Positions 34,049 through 43,972 of a DNA stretch of 64,000 bases are shown here, piece by piece. The DNA comes from Rhodosalinus sp041365695 (GTDB lineage: Bacteria; Pseudomonadota; Alphaproteobacteria; Rhodobacterales; Rhodobacteraceae), in the NCBI RefSeq assembly GCF_041365695.1, contig NZ_JBGFSJ010000004.1:1-64000 (forward strand). The letters run 5' to 3'. Numbering within the stretch: the stretch's first letter is position 1; every line of letters starts with the position of its first letter. The position numbers and the translations under genes are program-made. Under the pieces are notes generated by a model. That model did no database searches, was not told the origin of the DNA, and worked only from the letters and a program-made list of their open reading frames with translations.

Positions 34049-34927
34049 ATGAAACGCGTCTTCTTCCGGTCGAGGTGGCTGCCCTACGCCTTGCTGGCGC
34101 CCCAGATCGCCATCACGCTCGTCTTCTTCTTCTGGCCGGCGCTTCGCGCCGTCGAAAGCGCGTTCTTCATCGAGGACGCCTTCGGATTCTCGCGCCAGTT
34201 CGTGTGGTTCGAGAACTACGTCCGGCTGTTCAACGATCCCGGCTATCTCAAGAGCTTTCGCACCACGCTGATCTTCGGGCTGGGCGTGACCGGCCTTGCG
34301 ATGTCGATCGCACTGGCGCTCGCGGTGGCGGCCAACCGGGTGCTGCACGCGGCGACGACCTATCGCACGCTCATCATCTGGCCCTATGCCGTGGCGCCCG
34401 CGCTGGCGGGCGTGATCTGGTTCTTCCTGATGAACCCGTCGCTGGGGATCGTGGCCTACTGGCTCGACCTCGCGGGCTATGACTGGAACCACTACCAGAA
34501 CGGCGACGAGGCGCTTCTGATGGTCACCGTCGCGGCGGCGTGGAAGCAGATCAGCTACAACTTCCTCTTCTTCCTCGCCGGGCTTCAGTCGATCCCGAAA
34601 TCCATGCTGGAGGCCGCGGCGATCGACCGGGCGAGCCCGTGGCGCCGGTTCTGGTCGATCACCTTTCCGCTCCTGTCGCCCACCACCTTCTTCCTGCTCG
34701 TCATCAACCTGGTCTACGCGTTCTTCGACACCTTCAGCCTGATCCACGCCACCACGAGCGGCGGGCCGGCCGACGCCACCTCCATCCTGGTCTTCCGGGT
34801 CTACAACACCGGCTTCGTCGGGCAGGACTACGGCTCCTCCGCGGCGCAGTCGGTGATCCTGATGGCCCTCGTGATCGCGCTGACCGCGATCCAGTTCAGA
34901 TACGTCGAACGCCGGGTGAACTACTGA
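34049..34927 (+). CDS. ugpA: sn-Glycerol-3-phosphate ABC transporter permease UgpA
   Basis: This 292 aa inner-membrane permease has six predicted helices. The cytoplasmic EAA-type coupling loop is EAAAIDRASPWRRFWSITFPLLSPT (motif about residues 189-213). The N-terminal MKRVFFRSRWLPYALLAPQ is typical of UgpA. Its TGA shares an A with the ugpE start, so translation is coupled. Confidence 0.93.
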   Translation: MKRVFFRSRWLPYALLAPQIAITLVFFFWPALRAVESAFFIEDAFGFSRQFVWFENYVRLFNDPGYLKSFRTTLIFGLGVTGLAMSIALALAVAANRVLHAATTYRTLIIWPYAVAPALAGVIWFFLMNPSLGIVAYWLDLAGYDWNHYQNGDEALLMVTVAAAWKQISYNFLFFLAGLQSIPKSMLEAAAIDRASPWRRFWSITFPLLSPTTFFLLVINLVYAFFDTFSLIHATTSGGPADATSILVFRVYNTGFVGQDYGSSAAQSVILMALVIALTAIQFRYVERRVNY

Positions 34928-35775
34928 TGGTCGAAAACCGCCCCCTTGGCACCTTCCTGACCCACGCGGTGCTGATCGCGGGCGTGGCGTTCCTGTGCTT
35001 TCCGGTGTGGATGGCGCTCGTCGCGTCCACCCACGGTCCCGAGGCGCTGTCGCGCGCGCCGATCCCGCTGTGGTTCGGGGACCGGGGCTGGGAGAACTAC
35101 CGCGCCCTGCTGACGACCGGGCTGCCCGAGGCCGGCGGCGTGCCGGTGGGGCTGATGATGGCGAACAGCCTCGTCATGGCGCTCGGCATCGCGGTGGGCA
35201 AGATCGCCATCTCGCTCACCGCGGCCTATGCCATCGTCTATTTCCGCTTCCCGTTCCGCATGGGCTTCTTCTGGATGATCTTCATCACGCTCATGCTGCC
35301 CGTCGAGGTGCGCATCCTGCCCACCTTCGACGTGATCACGCGGCTCGACATGCTCAACAGCTACCACGGGCTGATCGTGCCGCTCATCGCCTCGGCCACG
35401 GCCACCTTCCTTTTCCGGCAGTTCTTCCTGACCGTGCCTGACGAACTGGTGGAGGCCGCGCGCATCGACGGGGCGGGGCCGATGCGCTTCTTCCGCGACA
35501 TCCTGCTGCCGCTCTCGCGCACGAATATCGCGGCGCTCTTCATCATCCTCTTCATCTATGGCTGGAACCAGTATCTGTGGCCGCTCATCGTGACCACGGA
35601 CGAAAGCCTCTATACCGTGGTGATGGGCATCCAGCGCATGGCGAACTCGGGCGAGCAGCTGCCGGTCTGGCACTACATCATGGGCACCGCGGTGCTGGCC
35701 ATGATCCCGCCCGTCCTGGTGGTGCTCGCGATGCAGCGCCTCTTCGTGAAAGGCCTTGTGGAAAGCGAGAAATAA
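34927..35775 (+). CDS. ugpE: sn-Glycerol-3-phosphate ABC transporter permease UgpE
   Basis: This 282 aa inner-membrane partner of UgpA has six helices and an EAA loop in ELVEAARIDGAGPMRFFRDILLPLS. The segment STHGPEALSRAPIPLWFGD after the first helix is characteristic of UgpE. The start ATG 34927 overlaps the ugpA stop (TGATG). ugpC follows after 2 bp. Confidence 0.93.
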   Translation: MVENRPLGTFLTHAVLIAGVAFLCFPVWMALVASTHGPEALSRAPIPLWFGDRGWENYRALLTTGLPEAGGVPVGLMMANSLVMALGIAVGKIAISLTAAYAIVYFRFPFRMGFFWMIFITLMLPVEVRILPTFDVITRLDMLNSYHGLIVPLIASATATFLFRQFFLTVPDELVEAARIDGAGPMRFFRDILLPLSRTNIAALFIILFIYGWNQYLWPLIVTTDESLYTVVMGIQRMANSGEQLPVWHYIMGTAVLAMIPPVLVVLAMQRLFVKGLVESEK

Positions 35776-35777
35776 CG

Positions 35778-36842
35778 ATGGCAACGGTGGAACTGAAGGC
35801 CCTGTCCAAGACCTACGCGGGCGGCGTGCAGGCGGTGGAGGCGGTGGACATCGCCATCCGCGACGGAGAGTTCGTCGTGCTCGTCGGGCCCTCGGGCTGC
35901 GGCAAGTCCACGATACTGCGCATGATCGCGGGGCTCGAGACGGTGACCGGCGGCGAGGTCCGGATCGGCGGCGCGCCGGTCAACCGGCTGGAGCCCGGCG
36001 AACGCGACATCGCGATGGTGTTCCAGAACTACGCGCTCTACCCGCACATGAGCGTGCGGCAGAACATGTCCTACGGGCTCAGGAATCAGGGCATGGCGAA
36101 GGACGAGATCGCCCGCCGCATCGAGGAGGCCGCGCGCACTCTGCAATTGCAGGACTACCTCGACCGCAGGCCCCGCCAGCTGTCAGGCGGGCAGCGCCAG
36201 AGGGTGGCGATGGGCCGCGCCATCGTGCGCGATCCCAAGGCGTTCCTGTTCGACGAGCCGCTCTCGAACCTCGACGCGAAGCTGAGGACCCAGCTTCGCA
36301 CCGAGATCAAGGGGCTGCACCGCCGGCTCGGCGCGACCTTCATCTACGTCACCCACGACCAGGTGGAGGCGATGTCGCTCGCCGACCGGATCGTGCTGAT
36401 GAACGGTGGCCGGATCGAGCAGATCGGCACCCCGATGGAACTTTACGACCGTCCGGCGAGCCGCTTCGTGGCCGAGTTCATCGGAACACCCCCGATGAAC
36501 ATCCTGCCCGCCGAAAGCCCCGCCGCGCAGGCGCTCGCCACGGGCTGGCGCGCGCCCGCGGAGGCGCGGTGGCTGGGCGTCCGCCCCGAGGCGCTCCAGG
36601 TCACGTCGGGGCCCGGCATGGCGGGCGAGGTCGTGCTGATCGAGGCGCTGGGCGCGGACATGCTGGCGCATGTGCTGCCCGACGGGCTGGATGCCCCGAT
36701 CGTGCTGCGCGCCCATGCCATGGCCGGCCTTGCCGAGCGCGACCGGGTCTCTCTCGCCCCGGATGCCGGATCGCTCCGCGCCTTCGACGCAGACGGGCGC
36801 GCGGTAGAGCCCGCTGCCGCGGTCATGGCGCTCAACGAGTGA
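35778..36842 (+). CDS. ugpC: sn-Glycerol-3-phosphate ABC transporter ATP-binding protein
   Basis: This 354 aa ATPase energises UgpBAE. It has Walker A GPSGCGKST (37-45), signature LSGGQRQRV, Walker B FLFDEPLSNLD and the C-terminal TOBE/regulatory region of the MalK/UgpC group. It starts 2 bp after ugpE. Its last 11 bp overlap the convergent guaD gene. No ugpQ phosphodiesterase gene is nearby. Confidence 0.94.
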   Translation: MATVELKALSKTYAGGVQAVEAVDIAIRDGEFVVLVGPSGCGKSTILRMIAGLETVTGGEVRIGGAPVNRLEPGERDIAMVFQNYALYPHMSVRQNMSYGLRNQGMAKDEIARRIEEAARTLQLQDYLDRRPRQLSGGQRQRVAMGRAIVRDPKAFLFDEPLSNLDAKLRTQLRTEIKGLHRRLGATFIYVTHDQVEAMSLADRIVLMNGGRIEQIGTPMELYDRPASRFVAEFIGTPPMNILPAESPAAQALATGWRAPAEARWLGVRPEALQVTSGPGMAGEVVLIEALGADMLAHVLPDGLDAPIVLRAHAMAGLAERDRVSLAPDAGSLRAFDADGRAVEPAAAVMALNE

Positions 36843-38145
36843 CGCCGGGTCCGAGCTGCGGCCGCCCGTCGACGTAGCACTGCGCGACCGCACGCTCGTC
36901 GCCCATGATCTGGAGGACGAAAAGCTCCTCGACGAGGGTTTCCGCCCGCGCCATCCTGAGGCGCATCGGTTCGGTGGCGCGCGCGTCGAGGACGACGAGA
37001 TCGGCCTCCATGCCCGCGGCGAGCGTCCCGATCCGATCCCCCAGCCCCATCGCCACGGCATTTCCCCGCGTCGCCCAGTGAAACGCCTCGTAGGGATGGA
37101 GCCGCTGGCCGCGAAGCGCGAGCGCCTTGTAGCCCTCCCCGAGGGTCGCGAGCATCGACCAGCTGGTGCCGCCGCCGATGTCGGTGGCGATGCCCGAGGC
37201 CACGCCCGCGCCGTGCAGCCGCGCCGCGTCGAAGAGCCCGCTGCCGAGGAAGAGGTTCGAGGTCGGGCAGAACACTGCGCGGCTCCCGGTCTCGGCCATC
37301 CGCGAAACCTCGCGCGACTCCAGGTGGATGCAGTGCCCGAGCAGCAGTTCGGGGCCGAGCAGGCCCGCCTGTTCGTAGATGTCGAGATAGTCGCGCGCCT
37401 GCGGGAAAAGCGCCCGCACGCGGGCGATCTCCGCCAGGCTTTCGGACATGTGCGTCTGGCGCAGGCAGCCGGGATGCTCGGCGGCCAGCGCGCCCGCCGC
37501 CTCGAGCTGCGCGGGCGTCGAGGTGATGGCGAAGCGCGGCGTGATCGCGTAGCCGAGCCGCCCGCGCCCGTGCCAGCGCGCGATCAGCGCCTTGCTGTCG
37601 TCGTAGGCCGATTGCGCGGTGTCGCGCACGCCCTCCGGCGCCTCGCGGTCCATCATCACCTTGCCCGCGACGAGCCGCACGCCGCGGCGCTCGGCCTCGG
37701 CGAATAGCGCCTCCACGCTCGCGGCATGGGAGGAGCCGTAGACCGCCGCGGTCGTGGTGCCGGCCGCCGCGAGCCTGTCTAGGAAGGGCCCCGCCATGGC
37801 CCGCGCGAGGTCGGGGTCGGCATAGCGCGCCTCCTCGGGGAAGGTGTAGCGCGCGAGCCAGTCCAGAAGATCCGCGCCCCAGGAGGCGACCACCTGCGAC
37901 TGCGGAAAATGGATGTGCGGATCGATGAAGCCCGGAAGCACGAGATGGGGGCGGTGGTCGATCACCTCTGCGTCGGGTGCCCCCGCCGCGATCGCGGGAA
38001 AGTCCCCCGCGCCGGCGATCCGGCCCTCGCGGATCAGCAACGCGCCGTCCTCGCGGTAGTCGAGCGCCGCCTCGTCCTCCGGCCCCTCGGGGGCGCGGCG
38101 GAAGCTCAGCGTGCGGGCGCGGATCAGGCGGGCGCGCTCAGCCAT
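36832..38145 (-). CDS. guaD: Guanine deaminase
   Basis: This 437 aa amidohydrolase converts guanine to xanthine. The N-terminal metal motif is DPHIHFPQ, followed by the guanine-deaminase segment SWGADLLDWLARYTFPEE. Further ligands are seen in RQTHMSE, LGHCIHL and IATDIGGG. ATG 38145 (a GTG lies 3 bp further upstream) overlaps the upstream thioesterase gene by 8 bp, so translation is probably coupled. Its 3' end overlaps ugpC by 11 bp. Confidence 0.92.
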   Translation of the reverse strand: MAERARLIRARTLSFRRAPEGPEDEAALDYREDGALLIREGRIAGAGDFPAIAAGAPDAEVIDHRPHLVLPGFIDPHIHFPQSQVVASWGADLLDWLARYTFPEEARYADPDLARAMAGPFLDRLAAAGTTTAAVYGSSHAASVEALFAEAERRGVRLVAGKVMMDREAPEGVRDTAQSAYDDSKALIARWHGRGRLGYAITPRFAITSTPAQLEAAGALAAEHPGCLRQTHMSESLAEIARVRALFPQARDYLDIYEQAGLLGPELLLGHCIHLESREVSRMAETGSRAVFCPTSNLFLGSGLFDAARLHGAGVASGIATDIGGGTSWSMLATLGEGYKALALRGQRLHPYEAFHWATRGNAVAMGLGDRIGTLAAGMEADLVVLDARATEPMRLRMARAETLVEELFVLQIMGDERAVAQCYVDGRPQLGPGVTR

Positions 38146-38536
38146 CACGGTACCGGAAGACGCCGGTGGCGGTGGCGAGGCGCTCGCCGGTCTCGTCCCG
38201 CACTTCGGCCTCGGCGAAGAAGCTGCGCCGCCCGCCGCCCGTGCGCCGCGCCTCGGCGATGAGCCGCGTGCCTTTCGGGCGCGAGAGGAAGTTCACCGTC
38301 ATGGACAGGGTCATCGCCATCCGAAGGTGATCGGGATCGCCCGTGTAGCACCCCGCATAGCCCATCGCCGTGTCGAGAATCGCGGCATAGACGCCGCCAT
38401 GCATGTTCCCGTGCCGGTTCGTGAGAACGTCGCTCACCGGCTGTTCGAAGCGGGCGTAATCCGGCCCCCAGTCCACCATCCCGAAGCCCATATGGCGCTG
38501 GAAGGGAAACGGATCCTCGATCAGCCGCTCGTCCAT
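38138..38536 (-). CDS. PaaI-family hotdog thioesterase
   Basis: This 132 aa hotdog-fold protein is expected to hydrolyse acyl- or aryl-CoA thioesters. The family motif NRHGNMHGGVYAAILDTAMGYA carries the conserved HGG and the likely catalytic Asp. The length is typical of PaaI-type tetramers. It is the first gene of a two-gene unit with guaD (8-bp overlap). A link to purine catabolism is not obvious. Confidence 0.85.
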   Translation of the reverse strand: MDERLIEDPFPFQRHMGFGMVDWGPDYARFEQPVSDVLTNRHGNMHGGVYAAILDTAMGYAGCYTGDPDHLRMAMTLSMTVNFLSRPKGTRLIAEARRTGGGRRSFFAEAEVRDETGERLATATGVFRYRDG

Positions 38537-38608
38537 GGCCGGATATCCTTTCGCTCGCTGCGTCCGCGTTTCAGGGCCTCATAGCGGGATCGCCGCGGCC
38601 ATGCCAGC

Positions 38609-38620
38609 GGGGGGGGGGGG
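38609..38620. repeat. G12 homopolymer tract
   Basis: Twelve consecutive G residues lie in the 149-bp gap between the divergent thioesterase and reductase genes, 65 bp upstream of the reductase start. Long homopolymers can vary in length by slippage and alter promoter spacing, or may be a sequencing artefact. Confidence 0.6.
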
Positions 38621-38685
38621 CGGCGCGGGTTTTCCCCGCCGCGCGATGCGCCTAGGCTCGCGCACGAGCGACCGGAGGAAATCCC

Positions 38686-39708
38686 ATGCCCGAAGAAATG
38701 CGCCGAATCGTGCTGGCCAGCCGCCCCGAGGCGGAGGCCGTGCCCGACAACTTCCGACTGGAAGAAGCCGACCTGCCCCGCCCGGCCGAGGGCGAGGTGC
38801 TGGTGCGCGTCATGTATCTGTCGCTCGATCCCTACATGCGCGGCCGGATGAGCGCCGCGAAAAGCTACGCGCCCCCCGTGGAGATCGGCGGGACGATGAC
38901 CGGCCAGGGCGTCGGCGAGGTGATCGAGAGCCGCTCGCCCCGCTTCGCACCGGGCGACAGGGTGCTCGGAATCACCGGCTGGGCCGATCACGCCTGCCTG
39001 CCCGCGGAGGCGCTGCGCAAGCTCGACGGCACGCTCGCGCCCGAACTCTTCCTCGGCGTGCTCGGCATGCCCGGCTTCACCGGCTGGGTCGGACTTTCCG
39101 AATTCGGCCGCCCGCGGCAGGGCGAGACGCTGGCCGTCGCCGCCGCCACCGGGCCGGTGGGGTCGATGGTGGGCCAGCTCGCGAAGCTCAAGGGCCTCCG
39201 CGCCGTGGGAGTTGCCGGCGGGCCGGAGAAATGCCGCATCGCGCGGGAGACCTTCGGCTTCGACGCCTGCATCGATCACCGCGCCTTCAAGGAGGCGGGC
39301 GCGCTCTCGGCCGCGATCGCCGAGGCCGCGCCCGACGGCATCGACATCTATTTCGAGAACGTGGGCGGGATGGTTCTGGACGCCGTGCTGCCGCTCTTGA
39401 ACGACCACGCGCGCGTGCCCCTTTGCGGCACGGTCGCGTGGTATTCCGGCGGGGCCGGCGGCGCGCAGGACCGGCTGCCCATGCTCTGGCGGTCCATCCT
39501 CGTGCGCCGGCTGTCGGTGCACGGCTTCATCATCTTCGACCACTACGACCGCTACGACGCCTTCCTCGAAGAGGTCGCGCCGATGGTCGAGGCGGGGCGG
39601 ATCGCGCATCTCGAGGACGTGGCGGACGGCCTCGAGAGCGCGCCGGGGGCTTTCGTCGCCATGCTGAAAGGCGGAAATACCGGCAAGCAGCTCGTGCGGG
39701 TCGGCTGA
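38686..39708 (+). CDS. NADP-dependent oxidoreductase, CurA-like MDR family
   Basis: This 340 aa zinc-independent medium-chain reductase resembles NADPH-dependent curcumin reductase and 2-alkenal reductases. Family features are the N-terminal LSLDPYMRGRM, the nucleotide-binding VAAATGPVGSMVGQLAK, and YFENVGG with the following LDAVLPLL. It lacks the catalytic zinc ligands of alcohol dehydrogenases. ATG 38686 has an upstream GGAGGAAAT site. It is monocistronic and convergent with the helicase gene. The physiological substrate is unknown. Confidence 0.88.
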   Translation: MPEEMRRIVLASRPEAEAVPDNFRLEEADLPRPAEGEVLVRVMYLSLDPYMRGRMSAAKSYAPPVEIGGTMTGQGVGEVIESRSPRFAPGDRVLGITGWADHACLPAEALRKLDGTLAPELFLGVLGMPGFTGWVGLSEFGRPRQGETLAVAAATGPVGSMVGQLAKLKGLRAVGVAGGPEKCRIARETFGFDACIDHRAFKEAGALSAAIAEAAPDGIDIYFENVGGMVLDAVLPLLNDHARVPLCGTVAWYSGGAGGAQDRLPMLWRSILVRRLSVHGFIIFDHYDRYDAFLEEVAPMVEAGRIAHLEDVADGLESAPGAFVAMLKGGNTGKQLVRVG

Positions 39709-39733
39709 CCTTCCGCACGGAGGATCGCGCCCG

Positions 39734-41269
39734 TCAGGGGCCATCCTCCTGCGCCTCGAGGGCGAGCGGCGCGGCGGGCGGGCGTTCCAGGTCCTCGGCG
39801 GAGAGCGCCGCGGAAGGCCGCGCGAGGCGATTGCGCACCACCCAGATCAACCGCTCCTGCGCCCGCGTGATCGCGACATAGGCCAGCCGTTTCCAGAGCG
39901 GCTGGCCCGCCTCGCTGCGCCCGGCCTGCGCGGCGGCGAAAAGATCGGGCGCGAAGACCTGCACCGTGTCCCACTGCGAGCCCTGCGCCTTGTGGATCGT
40001 CACGGCCGCGCCGTGCAGGAACACCGCGCCCATATGCGCCGCATAGGGCAGGAAGGGTTCCTCCTCGCCCGGCTTCTCGATCTTCACGATCGAGGCGGCG
40101 GAGACCTGCGGCTCCTCCGCGCCCACGACATGGAGCCGCGAAAAGCCCGGACGCTTGCCCGGCCCCTTGTAGATCACCTGCGCCCCCTTGATGAGCCCGC
40201 GCGCCTCGAGGTCGAGCCGCTTCTTGCGGTGCTTGAGCGGCAGCTCGATCCCATCGCAGATCAGCGGCTCGCCCGGCAGCAGCCGGTCCTCGGGTGCGTC
40301 ATGCACCTTGCGGAAGGCATCGATGAGACGGATGCGCGTGGCGTTCCGCCAGACGAGCACGGGGCTGCGCGCCATCAGGTCCACCTCCACCCGCTGGCTC
40401 CAGACGACGCGATCGTCGCGCGCGGCGGCGGCGCGGATCATCTCCTCGAACTCCGCGAAGCCGAGGGCGGGACCGGCCAGGGCGTGGGCGAGGTCGAGGA
40501 TCGGGTTGTCGGCCTCCTGCCGGTGGATGCGGTGCAGTTCCATCGTCTGCTCCGGTGCCAGCCGGTCGAAGATCATCTCGCCCGACTGCCCGACGGGGGC
40601 GAGCTGCGCGGGATCGCCGAACAGCAGAAGCGTCGGAAATATCTCCCGCAGGTCGTCGAACTGGCGCGCGTCGAGCATCGAGGCCTCGTCCACGAATCCC
40701 ACGTCGAGCGGATCCTCCCGGCGCTTCCAGCCGGTGATGAAGTCCGACCCGCGCAAACCGGCCGCCGCGAGCGCCCCCGGCACCGAGGCGTGGCGGGCGT
40801 AGAAGGCCGCGGCCCGGTCGAGCGCGGCGTCGCCCAGCTCCGCGATCTCGGGGCGCTCCCCCTCGCCCGCCAGCCATTCCGCGATCCGCTCGTAATCGGG
40901 ATCGTAGACGGGGGTATAGAGGATCCGGTGGATCGTGGTGGCGGGCACGCCGCGCTGGCGCAGCACGCTCGCGGCCTTGTTCGTGGGCGCGAGCACGGCA
41001 AGGGTGCGCCGGTCGCGGCGCCGCCGCCCTTCCCAGTCGCCCGAGACGGTCTCTACCCCCGCATCCGCGAGCGCGCGGCAAAGCTCGGCCAGAAGCAGCG
41101 TCTTGCCGGACCCCGCCTTCCCCACCAGCGCCATGACCTGGGCCCGACCTTCGCGCGGAGGGGCGAGGCGGCCCGCGTCGAGGTCGATCCCCGCCGCGCG
41201 CAGAAGCTCGGCGACACGGTCGTGGGCCTCGGCCTGGTCGGCCGAAAGGGTCAGGGCAGAAGCGGTCAT
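39734..41269 (-). CDS. RecD-like superfamily 1 DNA helicase
   Basis: This 511 aa stand-alone helicase has Walker A GKAGSGKT (50-57), a Walker B region GFVDEASML, LFGDPAQLAPV (motif III), HRIHRQ, and the C-terminal UvrD_C_2 motifs VTIHKAQGSQWD and YVAITRAQERL. It resembles RecD2/Dda-type 5'-3' helicases but is short and has no RecB/RecC partners nearby. Its role is probably in DNA repair or replication; specificity is not deducible. It is convergent with the reductase gene. Confidence 0.85.
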   Translation of the reverse strand: MTASALTLSADQAEAHDRVAELLRAAGIDLDAGRLAPPREGRAQVMALVGKAGSGKTLLLAELCRALADAGVETVSGDWEGRRRRDRRTLAVLAPTNKAASVLRQRGVPATTIHRILYTPVYDPDYERIAEWLAGEGERPEIAELGDAALDRAAAFYARHASVPGALAAAGLRGSDFITGWKRREDPLDVGFVDEASMLDARQFDDLREIFPTLLLFGDPAQLAPVGQSGEMIFDRLAPEQTMELHRIHRQEADNPILDLAHALAGPALGFAEFEEMIRAAAARDDRVVWSQRVEVDLMARSPVLVWRNATRIRLIDAFRKVHDAPEDRLLPGEPLICDGIELPLKHRKKRLDLEARGLIKGAQVIYKGPGKRPGFSRLHVVGAEEPQVSAASIVKIEKPGEEEPFLPYAAHMGAVFLHGAAVTIHKAQGSQWDTVQVFAPDLFAAAQAGRSEAGQPLWKRLAYVAITRAQERLIWVVRNRLARPSAALSAEDLERPPAAPLALEAQEDGP

Positions 41270-41316
41270 GGCGCGACCCTAGCCCTGCCCCGAGCCGGAC
41301 GCCAGAACCACCGCGC

Positions 41317-42033
41317 TCAGGGCATGATGAGCCCGCGGCTCATGGCGCGGGCCACCGCATGGGTGGTGTTGATCGCGCCCAGCTTGAAGCGCGCGCTTTC
41401 GATATAGACCCGCAGGGTGTGTTCGGAGATCGCGAGCGTTTCGGCCACCTGCGCCCGGCTGTAGCCCGCGGCGAGCAGCGTCATCGCGTCGACCTCGCGC
41501 GGGGAGAGCGCGCAGGCCCGCACGGGCGCGCGCGACGCGTCGAGCTCCAGCGCCTTCTGGTTGACCATGTGTCCCAGCAGGATCAGGTCGCGGCGATGCG
41601 CCTCGCTGAAGGCGCGCCAGTCCACGTCGTCGCAGTCGTGGTTCACCGTGAGAAGCGCGAATTGTCCGTTCGGCCCGCGCAGAGGCACCGAGACGCCCTG
41701 CTGTCCGACCCCGTGGCGCAGGGCGTCTTCCAGAAAGGCGCGCGCGGTCTTGCCGCGCCAGTCGAGGCGCTTCCAGTCGACCGGATGGACATGATCGAGA
41801 CAGCCCCGCACCACCGGATCGATCCGCAGATATCCCATCTCGGCATAGCGCTTGAGCCAGGCCGGACAGTAGGTTCCCAGGCGATAGCGCTCCCCCTCCG
41901 GGCCGACCCAGCGGTAGCCGACCTGCCCGACCCCGAGCCGCTCGCCCAGCGCCTCGATCGCCGTTTGCAGCTCGTCAGTCCCGGCTGCCGTCTCCAGGCG
42001 TTTCAGAATGCCATCCAGCCGTAAGCCGGTCAC
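41317..42033 (-). CDS. LuxR-type transcriptional regulator with autoinducer-binding domain
   Basis: This 238 aa regulator has an N-terminal autoinducer-binding domain. Ligand-pocket positions of acyl-homoserine-lactone receptors are present: Trp59, Tyr63, Asp72-Pro73, Trp87 and Gly113. The C-terminal LuxR helix-turn-helix begins ALSPREVDAMTLLAAGYS. The start appears to be GTG 42033, lying inside the 3' end of the small upstream gene (59-bp overlap). No luxI-type synthase is visible in the window, so it may be a solo receptor or pair with a distant synthase. Confidence 0.87.
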   Translation of the reverse strand: MTGLRLDGILKRLETAAGTDELQTAIEALGERLGVGQVGYRWVGPEGERYRLGTYCPAWLKRYAEMGYLRIDPVVRGCLDHVHPVDWKRLDWRGKTARAFLEDALRHGVGQQGVSVPLRGPNGQFALLTVNHDCDDVDWRAFSEAHRRDLILLGHMVNQKALELDASRAPVRACALSPREVDAMTLLAAGYSRAQVAETLAISEHTLRVYIESARFKLGAINTTHAVARAMSRGLIMP

Positions 42034-42181
42034 CGCGCGGCGCCCTTCCGCTTTGCGACGCGATCTCGGCCATGGCGAGCAGGCGCGTGTCGTCCAGACG
42101 CTCGGCCAGAGCCGGCAACCCGTTGGCCCTGGAGAAGTTTTTCAGGTCCGCGAGTACGTCGAGTATCCAGTCGTGTTTCAT
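41975..42181 (-). CDS. Small protein upstream of and overlapping luxR
   Basis: This 68 aa acidic-to-polar protein begins MKHDWILDVLADLKNFSRANGLPALAERLDD, a pattern typical of short helical proteins found next to LuxR-type genes in this family (from recall, not searched). ATG 42181 lies 41-46 bp downstream of an extended -10 promoter. Its end overlaps the regulator start by 59 bp, suggesting cotranscription and translational coupling. Function is unknown. Confidence 0.65.
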   Translation of the reverse strand: MKHDWILDVLADLKNFSRANGLPALAERLDDTRLLAMAEIASQSGRAPRGDRLTAGWHSETPGDGSRD

Positions 42182-42221
42182 CGCAAATCTCGTTCCGACA
42201 CGTTAAAGTATGGTTAATGCA

Positions 42222-42230
42222 ATTATAGCA
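42222..42230 (-). promoter_or_regulatory. Extended -10 promoter for the luxR unit
   Basis: On the minus strand TGCTATAAT (42230-42222) is a perfect extended -10 element. It sits in an AT-rich patch, with no good -35 at the proper distance, and would start transcription about 30-35 bp before ATG 42181. Confidence 0.5.
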
Positions 42231-42504
42231 CGAACCATGCGGGCGACTGTATTCGCACTATTCAACTCCCCGTTTCCAGTGAGTTGACAATCTTCACGGC
42301 GGGCGGGACGCGGCAACATGCCAAGCCTGTCGAGCGAATTTTCGGTGAAGGGCGATGTCGGGTGCGGACCGACGCCGCGAGGTGGGAGGAAGCCTGCGAC
42401 CGGCCGCGCGGCGAGGCGAATACGGCAGGGGATGCGCGATCGGGCCCTCGCGTGGCGGGCGGCCTTGCCCGGGAGGCGCGCGCAGCGCCCGCCCGGGCAG
42501 GGAT

Positions 42505-42539
42505 CGGCCGGCCCGCCCGACGATCGGGTAGGCCGGCCG
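42505..42539 (-). terminator. Hairpin downstream of ccr
   Basis: A 9-bp stem CGGCCGGCC/GGCCGGCCG with an inner CCCGA/TCGGG stem begins 11 bp after the ccr stop on the minus strand. There is no T tract, so it may be a weak or Rho-assisted terminator. The rest of 42231-42504 contains no gene that I can support. Confidence 0.5.
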
Positions 42540-42550
42540 GCCGCGGAAAG

Positions 42551-43837
<1,287 letters not shown>

Positions 43838-43894
43838 CGGGGCCTCCTTCGCAAATGAGTCTCGCCGCACTGCCGAGTTGCCGGCGACGCCTCG

Positions 43895-43924
43895 GGGATA
43901 GCGCCGGTCGCGCAACAATGCAAC
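43895..43924 (-). promoter_or_regulatory. Predicted ccr promoter with GTTGC repeats
   Basis: On the minus strand TTGCAT (43923-43918) and TATCCC (43900-43895) are spaced by 17 bp. A direct repeat GTTGC-ATT-GTTGC (43924-43912) overlaps the -35. The half-site is the same as in the inverted repeats at the ecm and mcl2 promoters, so a common regulator is possible, but with a different arrangement here. Confidence 0.45.
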
Positions 43925-43972
43925 ACCCTGCGGGGCCCGATTGAAACTTTATGACCGAGCGTGTGCAGAAAA

